Below, piece by piece: positions 18,719 to 30,296 of a stretch of 64,000 bases of DNA. The DNA comes from Mactra quadrangularis (Eukaryota; Mollusca; Bivalvia; Venerida; Mactridae), in contig CM046307.1 of the NCBI GenBank assembly GCA_025267735.1, forward strand, positions 56,477,395 through 56,541,394, in the 5' to 3' direction. The notes under the pieces are model-generated. The model had not been told where the DNA came from and searched no databases. It worked only from the letters and a program-made list of their open reading frames with translations. Each line of letters starts with the position of its first letter. The first letter of the stretch is position 1. The position numbers were made by a program, and so were the translations under genes.

Positions 18719-21281
18719 GCTAATGCAAACTTCCTATTTTTTCGGCGTAGCTGTCTAAGCTGGATTTTGACCTACATTTCTGTATAATGACGTCTGTCTG
18801 GGGATTTCGGAAATCCGCCGTTCTATTGGATGATTTTATAAGCACTGAAAATGACGTACGGGGGAAACAGAGAAAATCCCCTCTTCGATTGGATGGCCCT
18901 GACACGCGCGAAAAAATAAAGGCCACACTATTGTAATGCAGTGTTTTACGAAATTTTGCTTCGTTCGTAGATTATTTTTTTTGGGTAGACTTCTATTGCT
19001 TTCCAAAGTGTTTTTTATATTGTAACAATAAAAAGTTACGTGTCAAACACAATATTTTATGGGTAAAATGAATTACGTCTCCAGATGTGAACCGGTTTCT
19101 AGTAAAAAATCCGACATATTACCCAATAATTATTAAGTAAGCCTCACTACGTCCAGTTTCCGGGGTTTACACTTTGAGAGTCACAGCTCCACATCTATAC
19201 TATTAAATTTGTGAGTTTCCTGTTTTGTGGAAGAAACTGCGCAGCTTTAAATAAATCTTTTGTTTGTCGCTGGAGCACACATATACCGGCATATCAAGTT
19301 GACAATTCTTTTTTGACAAAGCTTCTTGAAATTTGCAAAAACTGCCAAAAATCAACAAAAAAATGGGGGGGGGGTTGTGTCTAAAAATAGATAAAAATAA
19401 TAATAGACACGTCAAACCAAACTCCCCGCAGCGGTTATCTCCCTTTATCAAATCAATAATTAAGTAGGTTTTTTCCCAAATACCTATCTTCGTCAAGTTT
19501 CGTAATTGCTATTTTTAGAAATTTTCACCACGTGACGTGGGATTTTCCAGAAGTCATAGGGTAACGCATTTTCCGAAAATGGCAAAACCAGACGCTCTAC
19601 AGCGTGATCATAGTTAGTTATCGTAAAAATAATGGTTTATCGACATAAAAACAATAAAAAGCCGTAGTGGATCATAACTTTAGCGTTGATTCTGTTTGTA
19701 CAGGTGTAAAATACATTTTTTTTCATCTTTTTTTGCGATGTAAATTGGGTATGACTGAAACACGAAATGGAGATTTTGAGGCGAAATGGACGAAATGGAG
19801 AATTTGGGGCAAAATGGGGTTTTGATTGTTTAATCTATTTTGTGTTCTGAAAATGAACAAAGGTAAAATAAACTACACAAATATCGATAAACTGGAAAGA
19901 ATGTTTAACTTATATTGATTTATTGCCGAATTCCCACAAATAATCGTACCAAAGTCAGCATATAAAGACAAAATCGTTGCACATTTTCTGTTTTTAATAT
20001 CATCATATTCTAATTATAAAAAAACAATACAATCAACAGCATAATTTGAAAGCTAAGGCACATAATATGCCAACATTACTAACTCTAGTGTCCAACTGTT
20101 AGTGCAAAAAACGACAACAGCAGAAAACATAGCTGGTACAAGTTTAATCCCCAAATAGCCCCCTCAAGCTTGCCAAAAAGCAATGGAGAGAAGGTTTTTA
20201 TATGATAATGCAGAGTTTAACACTCATTTTCCATCTCAAATACCAATTTTAGATGATTTATTTGTATAAAGTAGTATTATTTGTAATTGACCATTTTGAC
20301 GTTATTTTTCTCTATAAAATATCTTGCAGTTTCAGTACAGTAATCTAATACAAATTCTTATAAAAAATTTTAGAAACGGTAAAATTTCTTAAATTTTTCA
20401 TTATATGGGCAGTTAATACTGCAGAAAATTTTAAAACTAGTTGCATGTGTCTAACTAACTTCTAACTTGAGATATTTGCTTTTAAAGATAGGGTAAATTT
20501 TTTTAAAATTCTCAAAAACTCGGATTTTTGTTTGGGGGTACATGTATGCAAATCTCTGTATTTTTATATGTATTTGTCCAAAGTGTAACCTGGTTGCTCT
20601 GATTTGTCATTACATGACTGTATAACAAGAAAATGGATTAAAACTTGGAAATAAAACAGCAGAATTTGAAAAAAAAAGTTTTTTCACTTTTTGTCCCAGC
20701 ACAATTTACGGTCTTTCTAAAAATGAAGGGTCACGTTATAAAAATGCACATAACTTAAGTTACAGACGGTAAATTTCTTTAAAATTTCAGCATTCAATGT
20801 CTTTAATAGTACAGATCAAGAAACAATATCAGTATAAGAATTGTGGAAGGTCACCATTACAGTTCCAGAACCTTAAGAATAAATTCATAATTTTTGTTTT
20901 GTAGCGTTAATGAATAGGTTTTCACAATGCAATTCTCAAAAATTTTCTTGTCTGAAACTACAAGGCCTAGAGCTTTCATATTTGGTATATAACATCATCT
21001 AGAGGTCCTCCATCACAGTTGTTCAAATTATGCCCCTGGGTCAAAATTGACCCCACCCCATGAATCACAATATTACATTGAATTATATAAGGAAAAGTTC
21101 AAACAACATCTTCTCTTGAACCGCTTATGATAATTTGCCCTAACTCAACAGGAGTGGTCCGTGGGTGGTTCCCTACCAAAATTGTTCAAATAGGTCTGAT
21201 TGGTTGGATAAGTAGGTCACTGGGTCAAAAAATAGGTTTTAACATTAACATTGACCTTTTCCTCAGGTGAGCACACTTGTT
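18719..21281. mobile_element. Unclassified insertion of about 2.56 kb splitting the LINE
   Basis: On both sides of this block the LINE reading resumes: RRRFK on one side and KKHVVEQ on the other, around a T-rich TG(T)n that may be the target duplication. The block has no ORF with a known domain. It ends CTCAGGTGAGCACACTTG. It includes GGCCTAGAGCTTTCATATTT, GTTCAAATTATGCCCCTGGG and GACCCCACCCC wording (20960-21060), repeated with variation at 55840-55990, and a patch (19418-19460) matching the foldback at 30199. The family was not identified. Confidence 0.6.
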
Positions 21282-23510
21282 TTTAAATCGACGCCGTTTG
21301 TCTTTTTTAAAGACATTTCTTGTTGAAAATATGACACCTAGATATTTAAACGAATCTACTATTTCCAAACTATTTCCATTCACACGAATGTCTCTTTTTC
21401 GCCCATTTCTGTCGCCAAAAACCATTATTTTTGTCTTATCAAAATTTATATTTAATTTCCATTTATCGCAGTACGAAGAAAAGGTATTTAAAAGTGATTC
21501 GAGTTCATTTTCTGATGTTGCAAAGATTACAGTATCATCAGCATAAAGTAAAACGATGAGTTTAATATATATATTGAGGGTTTCATCATTTAACTCTAAA
21601 CCTTGGTTATTATTAGAGGAAATATAATGCTCTATATCGTTAATGAAAATTAATAAAAAGTGAAAATAATAAAGGTGACAAATTTTCACCTTGTCTTACA
21701 CCACAAAAACATTGAAAAAAAATTGAAGTGTTGTTATTTATACTTATACATGATTTAATTCCATGATACATATTTTTTATTACAGAGTATATTTTTCCTC
21801 GTATATTATATTGCCAAATTTTTTCCCATAAAGCTACGCGCCAGACGGAATCAAATGCTTTTTGAAAGTCAATAAAAGAACAGAATAGTTTCTTATGTTT
21901 CTTATTTAGAAATTCTGACAAGATATGTAGAATGAAAACGTTGTCTGTAGTGGCATGGTGTTTCCTAAAGCCAGCTTGGTTCATATTCAAAAGGTTATTA
22001 GTTTCTATGTAAAGTGTTAGTCTTTCGTTTAAGATAGAAGTGAATAGTTTACCCATGCAGTTTAAAAGTGTAACTGGTCTGTAAAATTCCGGTTTTAGAG
22101 GGTCTCCTTTCCCCTTGTATATTGGTTTTATAACACCTACTAACCAAGAATCAGGTATGACTCCCGAGTCAAAAATTTTATTAAATAACTTGTGATATAA
22201 AGGCAATAGCACATCAATTGAGTATTTAATGTATTCATTTACAACGCCGTCTAAACCAGCTGATTTTCCTAGTTTTAATTTATCGACACATTTTTTGATT
22301 TCAGATATTGATATTTCACTGTTTAGATTATTCTCAATATTAACATTTGGGAAATCAACAATTTCTGGTTCTGATAATGTATGTTTATCGGTGTTTAATT
22401 CTTAAAAAAAATCATGAAACAAGTTCATATCGACATCGACTTCTTTATTACGTGCGTTAAGACTATTAATATATCTCCAATAATCACGAGGGGAGGAAGA
22501 TTTAAGAGATCTTATTTTCTGTCGCATTTTCCGTTTATGCTTCAAGACAGCATTTCTGATTGTTTTCTTGTACAATTTACTAGCATTTAGCATTTCAAAT
22601 TTATTATTGTTGTTCTTAATACGGTGATATTTAAGTCTAGAAGTATGATATTTATTTCTAGCTTGTTTACAAGTTTCATCAATTGTTTATTATCTTGTCG
22701 GAAAGAATTTGAAAATTTTTTACTAGGTATATAAGTTCCAAACGTTTTGGACGCCGAATCAATTAAAACATTTTCTAAATTGTTTACAGTGTCATTTACA
22801 AGTACTTCAATGTCAGTATTGTTAGAATCTAAGGTCGAAATAAGGGTTCCAATTTTTTCCACGTTTAAATTATATAAAAAATCGTTTGCTTTTTGGTTCG
22901 TCCAACGTCTAACTTTTTCATGTGTATTGGTAGTATTTAAAGAGTTTTTCTTCAGCAATTGTGCAAACAGCCAATTCAAATTGTATGGAACAATGTACAT
23001 CTGACAATAATGGACAATAATCATTTACAATAAAATTAGTAAAGAATGAAATAGCATTGTATGATGATAAAACATAGTCAATAACCGAAGCAGATTTACT
23101 CGTATATTTCCCCAATGTATCATTAAATGACCTACCGTTCATAATAAGAAGTTCGTTAAATTTGCAAAAGTCGAGCAGTGTTCTACCAAGCTTATTATTA
23201 AAACTGTCTTCAGAATTTCTCTCTCGTAAAATATCTTTGTTTTTTAATAAATTGCTTAATTGATTATCAAACATAGAATAAGTATCAACATCAATAAATT
23301 CTAAAATGTCATCATCTATGTCTGTAAAGTCACTTAAGGTTCCGGTACGGGCATTAAAATCTCCCATTAGAATTACATACTTATTCTTATCATTAAAATG
23401 TAAAATTTCAGAATAAAACGATTCAAGTAAATCTTGAGAAAAATATTTAGTATTTTCGGGTGGAACATAAGCACATCCAAAAAAGATATCTTCGTCAGAC
23501 ATGTACGTAC
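21225..23510 (-). pseudogene. LINE endonuclease and reverse transcriptase (5'-truncated, frameshifted)
   Basis: Read on the minus strand from 23502, an endonuclease part holds GDFNART, LLDFCKFNELLIMNG and SVIDYVL with SDVH, hallmarks of AP-type (EEP) endonucleases. The N-terminal catalytic part is missing. After frame changes near 22.95 and 22.40 kb comes the polymerase. It has KLKLGKSAGLDGV, FIDFQKAFDSV, GVRQGENLSPLLFSLFIN, LYADDTVIF (catalytic Asp pair) and KYLGV. A further shift lies near 21.65-21.69 kb. The layout fits an APE-type LINE of the CR1/jockey group, but the exact clade is not settled. It cannot make a functional enzyme. The junction at about 21281 meets the insertion. Confidence 0.9.
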
Positions 23511-24362
23511 GATTTAGGGCTACTTATGATTGATCAGAACACTTTATATATTAAGATACTAAATAGAAGAATTCACACTTCTGCATTATATGTATTTTAT
23601 TCGACGTTTCGACATTTAAGTCTTCATCAGGTTAAATTATAAATACAATGGAATTAATTGTTATGAATACATGTATAACACTTTATGTACACATACAATA
23701 TCATAGTAACTATGTCAATAGAACTATAAAAAGATATAGACTGGCCTTTGAGCAATGTTGTTCATTTGCTTGGTTTTGTCCAGTCAATAAGAACACTGTT
23801 ACTTCACATCGGACTGTACTTTGTGCTTACATTATTTTTAAAATGATGAAAAAATGATATGTATAGGATACCAATACTTCACGTCAACCTTTTGTAAGTT
23901 TTGAGTCCTCAGGTGGCATGCTTTAACCTCAAATAAAACATAACAAGAATCAAAGTGAATAGTAAACTACATGTACATGTATAAACACACTGATTGTGAT
24001 TAAAAGTATAATAATGAATGTGTGCTGAATTGTTATCAGGTATTGTGTACTTAAAAGTATATTTATGGAGTACATTTTTATTGTATGAAAAAATATCATT
24101 TTTCTATAATTATTTATATCTAATTATTAATAGTGTAAGTATTATAATAACGCCATTGAATATGTAATATATAAATAGGCGTTTACTAGTACATGTAATA
24201 AAATAAACCGTTTAATATTATTTATGAATAGTTTCATTATTATTACTGTCATAAAACGCCATTGAATATGTAATATAGAAATAGTGGTTTAATAAAGTTA
24301 AAATAATTTAAGTTTACATTGAAGACTGGTATTTTGAAAACATCACTAAAAATTGTTCAAAG
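23511..24362. other. Gene-free stretch including the probable 3' UTR of the minus-strand gene
   Basis: A minus-strand AATAAA (plus-strand TTTATT, 24077-24082) lies about 280 bp past the stop of the 326-aa gene. Two direct copies of CGCCATTGAATATGTAATAT (about 24151 and 24257, about 106 bp apart) fall in that UTR. Near 23601, GACGTTTCGACATTTAAGTC, then TTCATCAGG, resembles a motif met in invertebrate repeats, but no element could be bounded. Confidence 0.5.
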
Positions 24363-25343
24363 TCATCTGTATCCACCGTAATTACTCAGTTTATTCATAG
24401 CACTATCATAGTTAGAGTCAGCTTCCAGCACTCTGTGTCGCATAAACGATTGTGCTCCGCGAGCGTCTGTGTCATAGATCGTATGATGAAGTTCTATAGG
24501 TCTGTTGAATTCGGGATTCAGATAATTCGTTGCGTAAGGTAACGGCTGATAATTCATCCAAGCGCCTTTATGAGACTGCTCCGCAATCTTTTGCAAACGC
24601 TTCTCTTCCGCTGACGGCTCTTTCTGAGCCTTTTGTCGTTGCATCTGAGCGTACAATGAATTCGGATACATCATGGTGTCCGAATTTAGTTCTTCGTCGT
24701 GTTGTGTGTGTCGTATTGAAGATTTGTGGTCATATTTTGTTGGTTTTTGCGACTCTCTTACGTCTTTTGGAAATCCTAACAAGCTACGAACATTTTGTCT
24801 ATTTCTATCCGTGCAACATGGACACGTGCTGCTACTTGTCCCTTCATAAACTGGTATCACGTGACCATAACGTGCATAATGTAAATAATCAGCAACTAAT
24901 CCGTCAACAAGTGTATGATTTACATCTTTCGGTGATAATTGGTGATAGTCAACTTGTGCAGGTTTTGGGGGATTTTTTACTTCATATTTTTCCAAAGGCG
25001 GTGGCGATGGTGGAGTTTTTAAGCGAGGTTGTACCTGAATAACTGGTCTACTTTTTATAGGCAAAGGTTTAGAATATGAATCTTCGTCGTCAAATATAGT
25101 TCTTGGCACTCGCCGAATCGATTGTACATTTTGACTGTTTCTAGGTGACCTTAAACTTCCAATACTTCCGAACTCTTCATCTATAGGAGGTAGTTTTTTA
25201 ACACGCGCCATTGGCGCTTGATATTTTTGTTTCTTTGTTGCCATGACACTTCGAGGCTCAGCCCATGTCACAAACTGTCCTCCGTGGTTTTCTCTAGGCC
25301 TAGCGTCCTTCGGATTGTAACCAAGTAGCGATCTTAGGGGCAT
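24363..25343 (-). CDS. Unrecognised basic, proline-rich 326-aa protein
   Basis: This is a complete ORF on one exon, opening MPLRSLLGYNPKDARPRENH. An in-frame TAG lies seven codons before the ATG, so this start is right if transcription reads straight through; an AG acceptor (minus strand) is possible at 25397-25398. The start motif RSLLGYNPKDAR (4-15) returns as RSLLGFPKDVR (186-196), right after a CPCC cluster (174-177). A proline-rich stretch (PPSPPPLEKYEVKNPPKP) lies at 111-128, and a helical charged stretch at about 231-256. The C-terminal third is tyrosine- and asparagine-rich. There is no signal peptide, membrane span or known catalytic motif. Its style (basic, Pro/Tyr-rich, no globular fold evident) recalls axonemal or sperm-tail microtubule-associated proteins, but that is only an impression. 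Confidence 0.75.
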   Translation of the reverse strand: MPLRSLLGYNPKDARPRENHGGQFVTWAEPRSVMATKKQKYQAPMARVKKLPPIDEEFGSIGSLRSPRNSQNVQSIRRVPRTIFDDEDSYSKPLPIKSRPVIQVQPRLKTPPSPPPLEKYEVKNPPKPAQVDYHQLSPKDVNHTLVDGLVADYLHYARYGHVIPVYEGTSSSTCPCCTDRNRQNVRSLLGFPKDVRESQKPTKYDHKSSIRHTQHDEELNSDTMMYPNSLYAQMQRQKAQKEPSAEEKRLQKIAEQSHKGAWMNYQPLPYATNYLNPEFNRPIELHHTIYDTDARGAQSFMRHRVLEADSNYDSAMNKLSNYGGYR

Positions 25344-25476
25344 GATTTTGATTTTCGTCAGCTAGTAATTTTGTGCAGAATTGAACCGGAAACATTCTGA
25401 AATATAAAAGATATTAGTTTAATAAGAGTAAACATGTGAAAAGTGAAATTATTTTAATCAAGTCAAAGAATTTATC
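25344..25476. promoter_or_regulatory. Candidate bidirectional promoter interval
   Basis: Only 133 bp separate the start codon of the minus-strand 326-aa gene from the ATG of the candidate exon on the plus strand. No TATA box stands out for either gene. If both are genuine, the two share 5' sequence. Confidence 0.4.
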
Positions 25477-25578
25477 ATGTCTGCAGACGAAGTTAATTAT
25501 AACATTCTCAGTCAGGCGTTGTACAGCCCATTTCCGATTCATTATGAAGAACTGAATGAAATGAAACGTAGCAATGTG
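25477..25578 (+). CDS. Candidate first coding exon of an unrecognised gene
   Basis: The ATG at 25477 has A at -3 and opens MSADEVNYNILSQALYSPFP, then IHYEELNEMKRSNV (34 residues). The frame then meets a consensus donor, G|GTATGT, at 25579; without splicing it would end at TAA 25603-25605 (42 aa). The composition is typical of a soluble protein N-terminus. Nothing similar is recognised. I could not find the next exon. Head-to-head placement with the 326-aa gene is the main support besides Kozak and donor context. It may be a chance ORF. Confidence 0.4.
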
Positions 25579-27011
25579 GTATGTCAGACGTTGTTAGTTA
25601 GGTAATTCAGAAATTCGTTAGTTCCTCGTGCCTCTGGAATTCATCTGCGGGGAACGAACTCAGAATAAAAAACCCAATAGTTTATATATTCTAACATTAT
25701 CACGTGCGTTTTCCCTATTTAAGCATATGGATGCTAACTTCACATTATTTCACAATAAAATACATGTATAATGGTGCTGCTGTAATTTACTCCCACGTTT
25801 ATTGAACTGTGCCGAACACATCAACACTCATAACTTCCCATTGCTGGCAAACTGGCAAACACATAATGAAGTTCATTCGTAATTTTAATCATCACCTTTA
25901 GTTCGCGTATTGTTGAGGTAGATTCTATTATTAATATAATAAAAATATCTAGTTGATACGATAATAATTAATTCAATATAATATTCACAAAGAAACAGTC
26001 ACTTAAGTAGTTTGACGAATTCGGTACATACATTTTCCTTCTATACATTAACATCCATTCATCACATCGACTTTTTAAACGAGAAAATAATGCTACAATT
26101 TTGAGTTTTGACATTTCGCGACGTTTTTTCATGAATTGTTACGCAAAGTTACAAATTATTTATTTTTAATCTATTTTATGATCTTTCGTTCATTCGTTGT
26201 TACCGGACGTGACGACATGTATGGCATCTTGTAAAGCGTTTTCGCGCAAAATTTAGATGAAAATTAGATTGCTGCATAATTTTTATTGGACGATCGCGAT
26301 GATTTGTGTTACATTGTTACACGACGTATTTTTCAGATTTGTTATGTATTTTTCATATATTTAAAGAAAGTATGTCTTCAAATGTGAATTAAAATCACAG
26401 CATCAGAAAGCTTTCGTTTCACCGATTCCTATGGTACTAAACATCATCGGATTGTCAAATAACTATTTCGTAATTATGTAAAGAAAGGTCTAAAAAATCG
26501 CAATTTTCCATGTCCGTCATTAGCGTGCGTTACGTCAACTGGTGCATTCGAATTGCATGTATTTGACAATGGGTTCTACACAAACCGATTTGATTAACTT
26601 TTTTTCCAACGGAACGTCAGACGCCAAAGTCGAATATGTCTTAGTAATCTTTTTACAGTGACAATGTTTAACAAACATCTTCAAGATTGTAAAATGGGTA
26701 AATGATTTTATTTGATACGCTAATTTAATCACTCGTGTTCAGGCGTATGTGATTTAATTTTTAGCACCTCAAGCTTAAGTATATATTTCATAATACGTCA
26801 ATACTATAAAAAAATAGACAAGTGTTAGTTAGTTCTTAAATTATAATTACGTATTATATTTAGATTCAGTTACATTCATTAGTTCATTCATACAGTTTAC
26901 AAACCGCCCACATTTATAAACGCATCGTTTACATTAACGAGTTGTACCTTTAAAAGATAAGTTTCGGCGACATGTGATGTTGCTAGTCATCTGTTTCAAT
27001 AAATAAGGCCA
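25579..27011. other. Gene-free AT-rich stretch (possible intron)
   Basis: No further exon, tRNA-like sequence or bounded repeat was recognised. If the exon at 25477 is real, this is intron. Confidence 0.4.
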
Positions 27012-27216
27012 GCGGCGTGTTCAGTAACGACTGTCAGCAAACATTACGGATACGGAACTACTCAACCCGTGGATATCTCAACCCAAAGTTGAGACAACTC
27101 AACCTGTTAGTAGGTGATTTAGTTGTCTCAGGTTGAGTTGTCTTTGGGCTGAGTTGTTCCGACCCTAACGTTACGGAACGTTTTGGAAAGTTCGGGGTAA
27201 TTGAACAGGCTACAGA
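27012..27216. mobile_element. Foldback MITE related to the 8.9-kb element
   Basis: The right end ACGTTACGGAACGTTTTGGA, AAGTTCGGGGTAATTGAACA, GGCTAC matches the end wording at 8879-9208; the left end has GGCGTGTTCAGTAACG and ATTACGGATACGGAACTAC. The centre is a foldback of AACCCAAAGTTGAGACAACT and CAACCT against its inverse (27062-27157). Confidence 0.65.
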
Positions 27217-27837
27217 ATCCCGACCCTAATGATTTTTTTAGAAATTGAAAAAAAAATGAAATCTTGATTATTGATTTTTTAATTACCCACTGTACTATTT
27301 TTTGCACCAAAAAGGGAAAACGAACCAATCCAAGTATGAATAAGCTCAACGTGTTAATTATCACAAAATTTGAGAAAATGTCAGTGAATTTCTAGGATAA
27401 ATATCAATTTCACTCACACCTTGTACAAAATGGGTTTAAATGTCGATTGTAATGGACGTGTTATATCTTTGTATTTCGACCAACCATACTCATTTTTTTC
27501 AAGAAAATTCTCGTAAGACTTAAAAGTGTGGCTTAAGACATCATATCAGGAAATAAATAGTCCAAAACGTTATGATGAGAAACCAATCTAGACGGTAAAA
27601 ACGTATAATATTATGTAAACATGGCCGATTCCATTAAAACCACTTTTTGGGTGAATCATTTAAACACTTTTATAGTTCAGTTATATTTATTGAAATGTCA
27701 ACACTTATGTGAAGAGCTTAACTGTCAAAAATAGGAATGAATGAATATTTTCGGACGCTTTCTGTTGTCATCGAATTAAAAGCAAGTTTTGATAAAATTA
27801 GATGAGATATAGCGACGAATAGTATATGTGAGTAAAA
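27217..27837. other. Gene-free stretch with a family F repeat scrap
   Basis: Positions 27715-27800 carry CTGTCAAAAATAGGAATGAA and following wording of repeat family F. Nothing else was recognised. Confidence 0.45.
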
Positions 27838-28070
27838 ATTGACCCCAATCTAACCTTTCACATTGCATCTAATAATTAGAACATATATCCCGACGAAAAT
27901 CAGCACCACAGCGATTGTAAAATTATAGAAGTATGCTTTTGTGTTATTTCAACACATAATCCTCACGACCACGGTATAATCGAGCATTAATACTACATTC
28001 GTATTCAATGTAATGAATATTCTTGCATAAAGGTCAGATCGAGGTCAAACTTTACGCACAATACTAAAAC
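27838..28070. mobile_element. MITE-like element (TGTGCGTAAAGTTTGACC ends), copy 1
   Basis: The inner sequence matches 48496-48765: TTCACATTGCATCTAATAAT, CCACGGTATAATCGAGCATT, AATACTACATTCGTATTCAA and TGTAATGAATATTC. The right end GAGGTCAAACTTTACGCACA is an inverted copy of the degenerate left end GTGAGTAAAAATTGACCCC. Confidence 0.7.
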
Positions 28071-28089
28071 TGTTATTTGATTTCATAAG

Positions 28090-28345
28090 CTAAGTTAAAG
28101 AGCGGTTTATAGTCTGCGTCCATTTACATGTTCAGCCGACCTTACAGTCTTGTTCCATAACTCCCAATCACTGAAATCACACTTAGACAGACTATCTATC
28201 ACAGTACTCATTTACATCTTGGTGGAGTGGAACAATTGTTGATTAATTTCTTGCTCAAGGAAATTTTCAGTGCCCCTAGTGGGGATCGAACCCGGGACCT
28301 CTCGATCTCTAAGCGCGTCCTACCACTGGACAACTGCTCACACAA
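28090..28345 (-). mobile_element. tRNA-derived SINE, family C, copy 1
   Basis: Read on the minus strand the head is AGTTGTCCAGTGGTAGGACG with a B box GGTCCCGGGTTCGATCCCCA. The body contains TTGAGCAAGAAATTAATCAA and AACAATTGTTCC. The copy at 33580-33878 shares head and body. The low-coordinate limit is approximate. Confidence 0.6.
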
Positions 28346-28384
28346 GTATTTGAAATAAGTGACTTTTTAACTTGACATGTTAGT

Positions 28385-28680
28385 CTAACAGAAGAATAGT
28401 CCAACTGACAAAAATAGGGATGAATAAACATATTCAGTACTGTTATTTTATTATCTATATAAAAACACGTGAGTAATATCTACACTCATCTAGACTCATG
28501 TGTTCCCCCCCACAAACGGATGAGTCCAAAATTAAAATGAAAATAACACGCCATGTTTTGAAAATTGATTTATGCTTTGAAACTGTAGGCCTACCACAAT
28601 ATCATAGAATTTTCCCCATATAGGGATGAGTCAATAATTAAATGAACAATATTAAACGGCATGCCATTTTACAAAATTGA
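28385..28680. repeat. Dispersed repeat family F, copy 2 with a partial second unit
   Basis: Matches 16485-16760 through AATAGGGATGAATAAA, CAAACGGATGAGTCCAAAAT and GCCATGTTTTGAAAATTGAT. From about 28610 a second degenerate unit follows (TAGGGATGAGTCAATAATTA, ATGCCATTTTACAAAATTGA). Confidence 0.6.
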
Positions 28681-29961
28681 CGTATACGTGTATCATGTCA
28701 TTAAATTATTATTATTTAAAGTACAGATATATTCATGACCTATCGCACGAACTGTTTATTGATTATGGAGACGCAATCTTGACAACGATGTCTTATTATA
28801 AACATTATAACTATACAAATTTAATTTCCATTTTAGGGTTAAACTATACAAACGAATAAGAAATTTTAGCTTTTTAAACTAATAAAAATATCCACAGAAA
28901 TTCAATATTTACTTACTTTAAATTATAGATAAAACGAACATTCAATAAATCCGAAGTAAAATAGGCTTCAAAATTATATTGTATACTATCCAAAAAAAAA
29001 ACATGTATGACTGTATGAAGTACGTACATATATAGGTTTTACAATCCGTACACAGATTAAATAAATTTGGAAATACTTATGAATGTACATGCATCGTGAA
29101 TATACAGTACCCTCCAGAAGTATTTGGACAATATCCTGTTTTTACGATTTCCGGTTTCCGATTCATTCACATCTACTCATGAAAAGGAGTCACCTTGGCA
29201 ATTCCAAATTAGAGTTTAGGTTCAAGTAGAGTCTTCTGATTTGCATTAATAATAGTAAAATAAAAATGCTCTAATTCTGTCGTACTTTCATCAAGAGCTG
29301 TGTTTTATACATCAAAATGTTTCTTAAGAAACATACAAAGTGATGCTGACAATTAATTCAAATGAAAATTTTTAACAAAAGGTGTAATTGCAAAATTGAT
29401 GCTGTTGATGCCATTTCAAGGTTAGGATAAATGTTTTCATTTCTTTCTAAATGTCTTATTTGTTGAGTTTTTTTTTATATTTTCACTGTCACGTCTATAC
29501 ACTTAATGCATCACTTACAACATATATCAAAATTATTTGGAATTTATGGATATTTTGATATAATCAGTTACCCCACCCACTTCATAGATTTTTTTTAGAT
29601 TTCAACAAATGATAGACCCTTAACTTTCAATAATTCATTTGTCCAGAAACATTTGATGGACGCTGTAAATACCATAATCAACCTTGGTTTTTATTAGGTG
29701 AGAGTTTTTTTTATTTGTTGATACTCGAAGTCTGGTTACAAAAAAAGTTGACTGGAGGAGGTAAAAACAATCGAATAAAAACTTAAATATGCCTGAGATT
29801 AATTTCATTACACTAAATTATTGGCAATTTTTCTGTTTCAAATAACAAACAAATAACAAACAAATAACATAGATTAAGACCAGTCATTATGTAATCATGC
29901 TATTTAAATTGTTTGATTAAAATGAAATAAACTAAAAGGTAACTTCTTCATATACCTTATT
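28681..29961. other. Gene-free stretch with a possible Tc1/mariner-like end
   Basis: At 29105 ACAGTACCCTCCAGAAGTAT and TTGGACAATATCCTG has the look of a Tc1/mariner terminus; a diverged relative starts at about 33400. No matching inverted end or transposase was found. The rest is AT-rich with no gene. Confidence 0.4.
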
Positions 29962-30106
29962 AATAAAGGAAAATTGACATGAATGTCAAATTTTAATGGA
30001 AGGGTATAACCTCCTCGGGTGTGTTCGAACCCGCACCCGCTTCAAGACACAGGCAGATACTAAATTCGAAATCCCGGTGCGCTACCAACTGCTGTTGTAG
30101 CCACGC
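29962..30106 (-). mobile_element. tRNA-derived SINE, family A, minus strand, tail missing
   Basis: Contains GGAAAATTGACATGAATGTC, AATGGAAGGGTATAACCTCC, the reversed B box GTGTTCGAACCCGCACCC and the reversed A-box area GGTGCGCTACCAACTG. The 3' half of the element is absent. Confidence 0.75.
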
Positions 30107-30198
30107 TAAGTAAAGAGCGTGTACATGTGCGATACCCTTCACAAAAGCTTAACTCAACGTCTATAAATATTTGTCCAATCTTTAGCGTGAGAAAACGT

Positions 30199-30296
30199 GC
30201 AGGACCTCAAGCTCCCCGCAGCGGTTATCTCCCTTTATCAAATCAATAGCAACGCGTGACGTAACCGCTGTGAGGAGTTTGGCAGGTCCTGTAACA
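30199..30296. mobile_element. Short foldback element, about 98 bp
   Basis: GCAGGACCTCAAGCTCCCCG then CAGCGGTTA faces TAACCGCTGTGAGGAGTTTG then GCAGGTCCTG in inverted orientation. The spacer ATCTCCCTTTATCAAATCAA also occurs with its left arm at 19418-19460, inside the insertion that splits the LINE. Confidence 0.75.

Noticed and set aside
19203..19496. 97-aa minus-strand ORF, sharing IDLIKGDNRCGE with the ORF at 30182-30370
   Set aside because: The shared peptide comes from a foldback repeat (ATCTCCCTTTATCAAATCAA spacer), not from homologous genes.
29105..30180. A Tc1/mariner element between the ACAGTACCCTCCAGAAGTAT end and a TATTTGTCCAAT motif near 30168
   Set aside because: The two ends do not form a convincing inverted repeat and no transposase remnant lies between; only a possible solitary end was noted.
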